Assembly: GCF_025685655.1 (NCBI RefSeq)
Contig: NZ_JAGSYG010000003.1
Location: 496,001-560,000 of the forward strand
DNA: 64,000 nucleotides
Direction of reading: 5' to 3'
Source: Acidicapsa ligni
Lineage (GTDB): Bacteria > Acidobacteriota > Terriglobia > Terriglobales > Acidobacteriaceae
The translations under genes were made by a program, and so were the position numbers. Below are positions 1 through 7,718 of this stretch, one piece after another. The notes under the pieces were generated by a model. That model saw only the letters and a list, made by a program, of their open reading frames with translations. It was not told the DNA's origin and did no database searches. Numbering within the stretch: the first letter of the stretch is position 1; each line of letters begins with the position of its first letter.

Positions 1-2
1 AT

Positions 3-1832
3 GACCTCTGGACTGGCTCATTCCAAGTGGACAAGCTCGGCTCCTGGAGCTTCACCGTTCAAGGCTGGATCGATCATTTCGACACCTGGGTCAGCGATAC
101 GAAAAAGCGGCTCGCGGCGCAGCCCGATCCGCAAAATCCCGATCCGAATGCAACTCCACAGGATATTCCGCTGGCCTTTCGTTCCGGCGCGATCCTGATT
201 CGCGATGCAGCAAAAAAAGCACGCGGTGCCGACTCCAGGCGCCTGCTCCAGGTGGCCGAATCCCTCACAGCCGAGGCGGATCAGAATGCCGATCTGTACG
301 AATACCCGCTGACGCCCGAAATCGAAGCGTTGGTGAGTTCCTATCCTGATCTCACGCTTGCGACCCGCTACGCGCCTGAACTGCCACTCTGGGTCGATCG
401 CGAACGCGCCCGGTTCTCCGCATGGTATGAACTGTTCCCCCGTTCTGCTTCGTCCATACCGGGGCAGCATGGAACATTTGCCGACGTGGAAAATCAGCTT
501 CCCGAAATCGCAGAGATGGGCTTTGATGTGCTGTATCTGCCGCCAATCCACCCCATTGGCCGCGCGTTTCGCAAGGGACCGAACAACTCCACAACCTCTG
601 TAGAAAGCGACCTCGGCAGCCCCTGGGCCATCGGAGACAAGTCGCTGGCCTCGGCCAAAAACAAAGAGGATAACGGCGGCCACAAATCGATTCACCCACA
701 GTTGGGAACATTCAAGAGCTTTGACAAGCTGGTCGCCGCAACGAAGGCACACGGTCTCGAAATCGCGCTGGACATTGCCTTCCAATGTTCCCCCGATCAT
801 CCGTGGGTAACGGAGCACCCCGACTGGTTCGTCACCCGACCCGATGGCAGCATTCAATACGCTGAAAATCCTCCGAAGAAATATCAGGATATCTATCCGC
901 TGAACTTCGAGTCGCATGACTGGCGCGGCTTGTGGGACGAGCTTTATTCCGTCTTTGAATTCTGGATCAAGCGCGGCGTCCATATCTTCCGCGTGGACAA
1001 TCCACACACCAAGGCGCTTCCCTTCTGGGAGTGGTGCCTCGGCAAGCTGCGCGAGCACTATCCGGATACGCTGTTCCTGGCGGAGGCTTTCACTCGTCCG
1101 CACGTTATGTATTCGCTTGCCAAGCGCGGCTTTACGCAGTCTTACACCTACTTCACCTGGCGCACAGACAAGGACGAGTTACAGACCTATCTCGAAGAGA
1201 TCACCAGGCCGCCTGTCAGCGATTTCTTTCAACCGAACTTCTGGCCCAACACGCCCGACATACTGCATCGGTCGTTACAGCAGGGCGGTCGCCCTGCCTT
1301 TATGCAACGCCTGATCCTCGCTGCAACCATGACTGCCAATTACGGCATCTACGGCCCCGCGTATGAGCTGGGCGAAAATACTCCGGCAACTCCGCCCGTG
1401 GGCAAAACCGAATCGGAAGAATATCTCGACAGTGAAAAATTTCAGATTCGTCAGCGCGATCGTAACGGACCGGGAACAATTGTTCCCCTGATCACGTCTC
1501 TCAACCAGATCCGTCGCGCCAATCCAGCGTTGCAATCGAATCTTTCGCTGCACTTTCACGATGCAGAAAACCCACAGATTCTCTGCTATTCAAAATCGAC
1601 CTCCGATTTCGAAAACACCGTTCTTGTCGCCATCAATCTGGATCCGTTCAATGAGCAATCCAGTTGGATTCATCTCGATCTCGAAAAACTCGGCATACCT
1701 TCCAACCAGGACTTTATCGTCGAAGACCTGCTGACAGGAGTAGCCTACACTTGGCAAGATCGCAGGAATTACGTGGCTCTCAAACCTGACCGCCAACCAG
1801 CGCACATCTTTCGTATTATCCGCCCGGTCTGA
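3..1832 (+). CDS. glgE: GlgE alpha-1,4-glucan:maltose-1-phosphate maltosyltransferase (5' partial)
   Basis: Transfers maltose from alpha-maltose-1-phosphate onto alpha-1,4-glucan (GH13_3, cytoplasmic). The reading frame is open to the left edge and family-like sequence (DLWTGSFQVDK) precedes the first possible start codon (GTG at 27), so the true start lies outside the window. About 609 residues are visible against roughly 660-690 for the family. The GH13 nucleophile lies in FRVDNPHTK (Asp at codon 996-998) and the acid/base Glu in FLAEAFTRP (codon 1083-1085). The conserved TYFTWR stretch and the C-terminal beta-sandwich domain are also present. The treS-maltokinase fusion starts 71 bp downstream and would supply the donor maltose-1-phosphate. 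Only the missing N-terminus is uncertain. Confidence 0.93.
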   Translation, partial: DLWTGSFQVDKLGSWSFTVQGWIDHFDTWVSDTKKRLAAQPDPQNPDPNATPQDIPLAFRSGAILIRDAAKKARGADSRRLLQVAESLTAEADQNADLYEYPLTPEIEALVSSYPDLTLATRYAPELPLWVDRERARFSAWYELFPRSASSIPGQHGTFADVENQLPEIAEMGFDVLYLPPIHPIGRAFRKGPNNSTTSVESDLGSPWAIGDKSLASAKNKEDNGGHKSIHPQLGTFKSFDKLVAATKAHGLEIALDIAFQCSPDHPWVTEHPDWFVTRPDGSIQYAENPPKKYQDIYPLNFESHDWRGLWDELYSVFEFWIKRGVHIFRVDNPHTKALPFWEWCLGKLREHYPDTLFLAEAFTRPHVMYSLAKRGFTQSYTYFTWRTDKDELQTYLEEITRPPVSDFFQPNFWPNTPDILHRSLQQGGRPAFMQRLILAATMTANYGIYGPAYELGENTPATPPVGKTESEEYLDSEKFQIRQRDRNGPGTIVPLITSLNQIRRANPALQSNLSLHFHDAENPQILCYSKSTSDFENTVLVAINLDPFNEQSSWIHLDLEKLGIPSNQDFIVEDLLTGVAYTWQDRRNYVALKPDRQPAHIFRIIRPV

Positions 1833-1903
1833 TCAGATTCAGCAGGCGGCAACGTAGCCGGATCACAGCATAGAGTGCATCCAATAGCTCGGAGAATAGA
1901 CGA

Positions 1904-4900
1904 TTGAAGAAGCTCGCAAGCGCAACCGATCCCCTCTGGTATAAAGACGCGATCATTTATGAATTGCATGTTCGTGCCTTTGCTGACTCCAACGGCGACG
2001 GCATCGGGGACTTTCCGGGGCTTCTTTCGCGTCTCGATTACCTGCAGGATCTCGGCGTTACATGCATCTGGCTTTTGCCCTTCTTCCCTTCACCATTGCG
2101 CGATGACGGCTACGACATTGCGAACTACGTCGATGTCAATCCATCGTACGGAACGCTGAATGACTTCAAAGCGTTTCTCGATGCAGCACACCAGCGCAAC
2201 ATGCAGGTAATGATCGAGCTGGTCATCAATCACACCAGCGATCAGCATCCCTGGTTCAAGGCGTCTCGTCTTGCCGCACCGGGCTCTGCAGCGCGCGAGA
2301 TGTACGTCTGGTCTGACAGCGATCAGGTTTACAAAGATGCCCGCATCATCTTCACCGATACGGAAAAATCAAACTGGACCTGGGACGAAACAGCCAAAGC
2401 CTATTATTGGCACCGGTTTTTTTCTCATCAGCCGGACCTCAACTTCGATAACCCCGCGGTGATTGAAGAGGTGCTGAAAGCCATGCGCTTCTGGCTCGAC
2501 ATGGGTGTCGACGCTCTGCGCATGGATGCTATTCCATACCTTGTAGAACGCGACGGCACCTCATGCGAAAATCTGCCCGAGACGCATGCGGCTATAAAAG
2601 CCATCCGCACCGCGATTGACGCCGATTACGCCAACCGTCTCATCCTAGCTGAAGCCAATCAGTGGCCTGCCGATGTGCGTCCTTACTTTGGCGATGGCGA
2701 TGAATGCCACATGGCATTTCACTTCCCGCTGATGCCACGCATCTACATGGCTCTGCGCCAGGAAGACCGCCTGCCCATCACCGACATCATGGCCCAGACA
2801 CCCGCGATTCCAGACAACTGCCAGTGGGGTCTCTTTCTTCGCAACCATGATGAACTCACGCTTGAGATGGTCACGGACGATGAGCGCGACTACATGTACT
2901 TCGCCTACTCGGCAGACCCACGTATGCGGATCAATGTCGGTATTCGCCGTCGCCTCGCGCCTCTCGTCGACAACAATCGCCGCCGCATAGAACTGCTGAA
3001 TTCGCTGCTATTGAGCTTCCCTGGAACGCCCATCATGTATTACGGCGATGAACTGGGCATGGGCGACAACATCTATCTTGGCGACCGCAACGGTGTTCGC
3101 ACTCCGATGCAATGGAACTCCGACCGCAATGCAGGATTCTCAAAGTGCGATCCCGCGCGGCTCTATTTTCCTGTCGTCATGGACCCCATCTATGGCTATC
3201 AGGTCATCAACGTAGAAGCGCAACTGAGCGACCAATCCAGCCTGCTGCATTGGACCCGCAACATGATCGCCCTGCGTAAACTCTTTCAGGTCTTCGGGCG
3301 CGGAACACTCACATTTCTAAACCCCGCAAATCGTAAGATCCTCGCCTACCTGCGCGATCTCGACCGGGGCGATGGCTCACACGAAACTGTCCTCTGTGTT
3401 GCTAATCTCAGTCGCTTCGCGCAGCCAGTATCGTTAGATCTGGCTACCCATGCTGGCCTGGAACCCGTCGAGATGCTTGGCTACGTGCCGTTCCCCACCA
3501 TCACTGAAGCGCCTTATGCGCTTTCGCTTGCGCCGTATTCTTTCCTCTGGCTTGAACTGCAGCCAGCCAGCGCAAAGGTGGATTCCGCTCTATCTTCTCC
3601 CGAGGACGCAGAGCTGGCTAACGTTGCCGATATTCTCGGCGTTACAGCCAGCATGGCAGCAGACGCGCTCGATCTGATGACTCTCGGCTGGACCGGGCTG
3701 ATCTCAAATGCAGGCTCTCTTTTAGAAAATGCCCTGCGCGCATGGCTGCCACGTCAACGATGGTTTGGTGCCAAGACACGCACCATTCAGGCACTGAACG
3801 TGCTCGACTGGGCAGAGATTCCGCTCGACGCTGGTAACTCTTCGAGCGCTGATACTCTTGCCGGCAGCGGCATTCCTACGGCCCTGGTCTTCATTGAGAT
3901 TACGTATGCCGATGGCGTCTCAGAAACCTATCAGCTTCCTCTCGCTATCAGCACAGGCACCAGGGCTGAAGAATTCGCCGTAAGCAATCCTCAAAGCATA
4001 CTTGCAACGATTACCTCACAAGCAGGCCCGGCAATTTTGTATGACGCAACCAGTCGCGAAGACCTGCGCCTGCGGCTGCTCACACTCATTGAACGCAATG
4101 AACCACTCGCACTCTCAACACTGCGCATCCCCTCATCTGACGAGACGGGCTTGAGTGATGCATCGAACATTGCAGATGCTCCCGCGTCCTCTGTGGCCGT
4201 TCCAGTAGTGCCCGCTCCACTCGATGCTCAACCAGGTGAGGCAGCCTCTTCGCCACATTCTGAGAGGCTCAATGTGCACTCTGCGGGCAAGTTGCAGGCA
4301 TACGCATCGAGCGCTTTCTCCGCGCTGCATCTTACGCATCCAACCAGCTCGCGAGTCGGCTCCGCGGAGCAGTCGAACACATCTATCCTCTACGGCAAAG
4401 ATCTGATCTTGAAGCTGTTCAGACGTCTGCAACCAGGCGAAAATCCAGACGTTGAAATCGGACGTTTTCTCACTGAAATTGCGCACTTTCCCCGCATCGC
4501 ACCTTTCTTTGGTGAGATAGATATAACGCCGATCGGCGGAGAAAAAACCACAGTCGCCATGCTTCAAGGGCTCGTAGCCAACGAAGGGGATGGCTGGCAG
4601 TGGTTCCTCGATGAGTTGAAGAACTACTTCGCTTCAGTTGCCTCTCTGCCCGCTCCGCCAGCAGCAACACCGGCCAGCTTCCTCATCGATCGCGAACTAC
4701 CTCGCGAAGCCTTCGAACACGCGCGCGCATCGCTTGAGGCCGCTGCGCTGCTCGGTCGCCGTACAGCAGAAATGCATCTGGCGCTGGCTACTCCGACTCA
4801 TGATCCTGCCTTCGCAGCCGAGCCTATTACCGCTGCCGATCTCAACAACGATGCTCGCCGAATCGACGCGCAGATCACGTCCACTCTTGAAGCGCTCAAG

Positions 4901-5512
4901 AGCAAACTTTCGACCCTCAAAGATCTCACCGCAGACAATGCCGGACTGCTGCTGTCTCGTCGCATCAACCTCTTTTCTCGCGCACATGCGATCACCAGTT
5001 CAGCGCCCGGCGGCCTGCGAATCCGCATTCACGGCGATTATCATCTCGGGCAAACTCTACGCACAGCCGCGCCAGTTGGGTCTGCAACAGATGCCGGGGA
5101 TTTCGTTCTCCTGGACTTTGAAGGCGAGCCCGCAAGGCCGCTATCGGAGCGTCGTCAAAAGCAATCGCCTCTGAAAGATGTCGCAGGGATGCTCCGATCT
5201 TTTTCCTACGCCGCGCATTCGGGCCTGAATCAACATCTCGCAGCGAATCCGGAATCCTCCCGCAGCTCTGGAACAGAAGCCTTGTCTGCGTGGGAAATAC
5301 TCTGGCAGGATTCCGCTTCCACTGAATTCCTGCAAGCCTATCGCAAAGGGATTGCAGCAAATCCATCTATCCTGCCTTCGCCGCAACAATCGCAGGCTCT
5401 TTTAAGCGCTTATCTATTGGAGAAAGCTCTCTATGAGTTGCTCTATGAACTCAACAACCGACCCGAATGGCTTCGTATTCCACTGAGCGGTATTCTCGCG
5501 CTCGAATCCTGA
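1904..5512 (+). CDS. treS: Trehalose synthase / maltokinase fusion (TreS-Mak)
   Basis: Bifunctional enzyme of 1202 residues. The N-terminal GH13_16 domain (about 1-560) interconverts trehalose and maltose; the C-terminal maltokinase (about 610-1195) phosphorylates maltose to maltose-1-phosphate for GlgE. The GH13 nucleophile is Asp208 (LRMDAIPYL) and the acid Glu250 (LAEANQWP). The kinase half starts with the cap motif PRQRWFGAKTR and has HGDYHLGQ near 1045 and LLDFEGEPARPL as catalytic and metal loops. An Ala/Ser-rich insertion around 740-800 separates the kinase lobes. The start is TTG: GGAG at 1891-1894 sits 9 bp upstream and no better ATG is near. It follows glgE by 71 bp, probably in one transcript. 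Such fusions are known in several phyla. Confidence 0.93.
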   Translation: MKKLASATDPLWYKDAIIYELHVRAFADSNGDGIGDFPGLLSRLDYLQDLGVTCIWLLPFFPSPLRDDGYDIANYVDVNPSYGTLNDFKAFLDAAHQRNMQVMIELVINHTSDQHPWFKASRLAAPGSAAREMYVWSDSDQVYKDARIIFTDTEKSNWTWDETAKAYYWHRFFSHQPDLNFDNPAVIEEVLKAMRFWLDMGVDALRMDAIPYLVERDGTSCENLPETHAAIKAIRTAIDADYANRLILAEANQWPADVRPYFGDGDECHMAFHFPLMPRIYMALRQEDRLPITDIMAQTPAIPDNCQWGLFLRNHDELTLEMVTDDERDYMYFAYSADPRMRINVGIRRRLAPLVDNNRRRIELLNSLLLSFPGTPIMYYGDELGMGDNIYLGDRNGVRTPMQWNSDRNAGFSKCDPARLYFPVVMDPIYGYQVINVEAQLSDQSSLLHWTRNMIALRKLFQVFGRGTLTFLNPANRKILAYLRDLDRGDGSHETVLCVANLSRFAQPVSLDLATHAGLEPVEMLGYVPFPTITEAPYALSLAPYSFLWLELQPASAKVDSALSSPEDAELANVADILGVTASMAADALDLMTLGWTGLISNAGSLLENALRAWLPRQRWFGAKTRTIQALNVLDWAEIPLDAGNSSSADTLAGSGIPTALVFIEITYADGVSETYQLPLAISTGTRAEEFAVSNPQSILATITSQAGPAILYDATSREDLRLRLLTLIERNEPLALSTLRIPSSDETGLSDASNIADAPASSVAVPVVPAPLDAQPGEAASSPHSERLNVHSAGKLQAYASSAFSALHLTHPTSSRVGSAEQSNTSILYGKDLILKLFRRLQPGENPDVEIGRFLTEIAHFPRIAPFFGEIDITPIGGEKTTVAMLQGLVANEGDGWQWFLDELKNYFASVASLPAPPAATPASFLIDRELPREAFEHARASLEAAALLGRRTAEMHLALATPTHDPAFAAEPITAADLNNDARRIDAQITSTLEALKSKLSTLKDLTADNAGLLLSRRINLFSRAHAITSSAPGGLRIRIHGDYHLGQTLRTAAPVGSATDAGDFVLLDFEGEPARPLSERRQKQSPLKDVAGMLRSFSYAAHSGLNQHLAANPESSRSSGTEALSAWEILWQDSASTEFLQAYRKGIAANPSILPSPQQSQALLSAYLLEKALYELLYELNNRPEWLRIPLSGILALES

Positions 5513-5586
5513 TCAGTAGCTCTCCACTCCGGTTCAACCGGTGAGCAGTTTTCAGAAGCGATTATTCGGTTCTCAAGAAGGTAACG

Positions 5587-6789
5587 ATGGCGACAGCAAA
5601 CCCGATTCCCGATACAAGTCAAGACCTGGCTCACGCTCCTGCGCGCACCGGAGCCAGTCTGCTCGTGCTCATCGCTTCAATGACGCCGGAACAGCTCAGC
5701 GCCCTCCTCGACAAGCTGAGCCAATCGCTTCCGGTAGAAGACCTGCTCATCGCCACACCCGATTCACTGACCTTCGATACGCATCCAGCGCTGCGAATCA
5801 TACAGGCACCTGCAACCAACGCGTCTTGGACCTTCACCGCAGCAGACTTCGTCAATGCTTATCAACTCGCGCAGAAGAATGAAGCACGCGCAATTCTCAT
5901 GCTCGGGCCTGAATCAGAATCATTGAGTTCATCCGGCCTGTTTGAGCTTGCCAACGCCGTCATTGCAGACTCTATCGATCTGGCCATGCCTCACTACGAT
6001 CTTCCTCGGAATGCGGGGTTGGTCAACTCTGCAATTCTCTATCCCCTGACACGTGCACTCTTCGCTCAGCGTGCACGGTTTCCGCTGGCCATTGATCTTG
6101 GTCTTTCATTACGCATGGCAGAGCGCCTTGCCGCCGCAGGCCAACGATTCACTGCGTCAAATCAGAATAATGCGCTTATCTGGCCCGTCGACGAAGCTGC
6201 GGTCGCAGGCTTCGCTATCCAGGAATTCGATGTTGGCCCACGCACTCTTCCTGTGCCGATAGAGGCGGACCTCAACAGCATTCTTGCTCTCGTAGCAGGT
6301 TCACTCTTCGCCGACGTGGATGCGAAGGCCGCATTCTGGCAGCGAACACGTACCCTGCCGCCCGCGCGCCCTGCCATCGCCCAGCCTCTCTCGATAGAAG
6401 CCGCGACAGACATCGCTCCCATGCTTGATACTTTCCGGCTGGCTTATACAAATCTGCGCGAGATCTGGTCACTCGTTCTACCGCCGAATTCCCTGCTCGG
6501 ACTCAAGCGTCTCTCCATCATCGACCCTGCCGTCTTTCACATGCCGGAAAGCCTGTGGGCACGCATCATATTCGACTTTCTGCTGGCCTACCGGCTTCGC
6601 ACCATCAATCGTGGACATTTGCTCGGTGCACTCACACCGCTCTATCTTGCGTGGGCCGCCAGCCACATCAATGTCATCGCCTCTGGTGTGGAATCCGAGC
6701 GGCACATCGAGACAGTTGCAGCAGCGTTTGAAGCTGACAAACCTTATCTTGTCTCACGTTGGAGATGGCCTGACAGATTCAATCCGTGA
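5587..6789 (+). CDS. Degenerate GT-A glycosyltransferase-like protein in the trehalose cluster
   Basis: 400 residues, cytoplasmic by appearance (no signal peptide or membrane helix). From memory of family patterns, the segment ILYPLTRALFAQRARFPLAIDLGLS resembles, in split form, the stretch that in glucosylglycerate-synthase-like glycosyltransferases reads YPLTRALYG then QPIGGDFG. The C-terminal AFEADKPYLVSRWRWP also resembles their closing motif. The nucleotide-sugar-binding DxD expected after the third beta-strand is not seen; the equivalent place reads ILMLGPESESLS. The QPIGGD acidic loop is likewise altered to FPLAIDLG. The ATG follows AAGAAGG at a good distance. It lies 74 bp after treS-mak and before the TM-helix gene and treY, so a role in compatible-solute or glucan metabolism is plausible, either as a divergent enzyme or a non-catalytic partner. 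Family assignment is an inference. Confidence 0.55.
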   Translation: MATANPIPDTSQDLAHAPARTGASLLVLIASMTPEQLSALLDKLSQSLPVEDLLIATPDSLTFDTHPALRIIQAPATNASWTFTAADFVNAYQLAQKNEARAILMLGPESESLSSSGLFELANAVIADSIDLAMPHYDLPRNAGLVNSAILYPLTRALFAQRARFPLAIDLGLSLRMAERLAAAGQRFTASNQNNALIWPVDEAAVAGFAIQEFDVGPRTLPVPIEADLNSILALVAGSLFADVDAKAAFWQRTRTLPPARPAIAQPLSIEAATDIAPMLDTFRLAYTNLREIWSLVLPPNSLLGLKRLSIIDPAVFHMPESLWARIIFDFLLAYRLRTINRGHLLGALTPLYLAWAASHINVIASGVESERHIETVAAAFEADKPYLVSRWRWPDRFNP

Positions 6790-6878
6790 TACCCATCGCG
6801 GCCTTTTGTATCGCACTTTTATTTGATTGATTCGCCATCGCTAGTTCGTAGCAAGAGTTGACTCAAGGAGTAATTCCT

Positions 6879-7691
6879 ATGACATACGTCTTCGCAACCA
6901 TGCTCCAGACAGATGCATTTCCAATAAACCAGCCTGCTTACGTGGATAACACTTCGATCTGGCACCACATGTCGGACGCGTTGTTTCAATCGCTGAACCG
7001 TGTTCTCTCGCTCCTGGTCGCTATCCTGCCTGGCATCCTCGCGTTTATCGTTGCATTGATTCTCTTCACCGTGATCGGAATGGCACTGTCTGCGCTGCTT
7101 AGACGCGGACTCACGATGGCAAAATTTGATGCGCGCATGGCGCGTGACAACGTCAGCGATGGTTGGATGCCTTCAAGTTCACCGACAGCGCTCATTAGCC
7201 GTGCAACGTTCTGGGCATGTGTTTTGCTTGGCCTCATCATCGGCGTCTCTGCCTTCGATGCGTCTTACGCAACAGGAGCTACGCTTCCCATCTCACTCCT
7301 TCCCTACCTGACACACGCGGTAGGAGCGATTCTGATTCTCGTTGCGGGCAATCTCGTTGCGCGCTTTCTCGCACGCACTGTCCTCATCGGAGCAGTCAAT
7401 GCGCAGTTGCAATATGCGCGCTTCCTCGCACTCGGAGTCAAGTGGCTGGTGTTGGTGTTGACGGCTGCAATGGTCCTCGACCACCTTCAAATTGGCGGCA
7501 ATGTCGTTGAACTCGCCTTTGGAATTCTCTTCGGAGGAATCGTTCTCACGCTCGCACTCGCAGTAGGCCTTGGTTCTCGCGATCTTGTAAGCCGATCCCT
7601 TGAGAGCCATGCAGACCGCTCCAGCGAACACAGCGTCACACCAACGACCAATCCGGCAAGCAGCCCCATCGATCCTATCCGTCATTTTTGA
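6879..7691 (+). CDS. TM-helix-repeat membrane protein (MscS-associated type, no MscS domain)
   Basis: 270 residues with about five membrane segments: one near 35-65 (LLVAILPGILAFIVALILF), others near 105-125, 140-165, 185-205 and 210-235. The pattern of a helix followed by LARTVLIGAVNAQ and a final helix with FGGIVLTLALAVGLGSRDLV matches the conserved TM-helix repeat found beside small mechanosensitive channels. No MscS beta domain follows; the protein ends in a Ser/Thr/Pro-rich tail. The ATG at 6879 is chosen because AAGGAG at 6865-6870 precedes it; the in-frame TTG at 6858 would put that site inside the gene. Its place in the trehalose cluster suggests a link to osmotic stress, but that is inference. 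Confidence 0.7.
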   Translation: MTYVFATMLQTDAFPINQPAYVDNTSIWHHMSDALFQSLNRVLSLLVAILPGILAFIVALILFTVIGMALSALLRRGLTMAKFDARMARDNVSDGWMPSSSPTALISRATFWACVLLGLIIGVSAFDASYATGATLPISLLPYLTHAVGAILILVAGNLVARFLARTVLIGAVNAQLQYARFLALGVKWLVLVLTAAMVLDHLQIGGNVVELAFGILFGGIVLTLALAVGLGSRDLVSRSLESHADRSSEHSVTPTTNPASSPIDPIRHF

Positions 7692-7718
7692 CGCCACTCT
7701 TGAGGATGGAATCGACTT

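Noticed and set aside
18..1103. Minus-strand open frame opposite glgE
   Set aside because: It lies wholly over GH13 catalytic sequence in the other strand; no start signal or recognisable protein.
5587..6789. Calling the GT-like gene a functional glucosylglycerate synthase
   Set aside because: The metal-binding DxD and acidic loop are not conserved, so the specific enzyme name would overstate the evidence.
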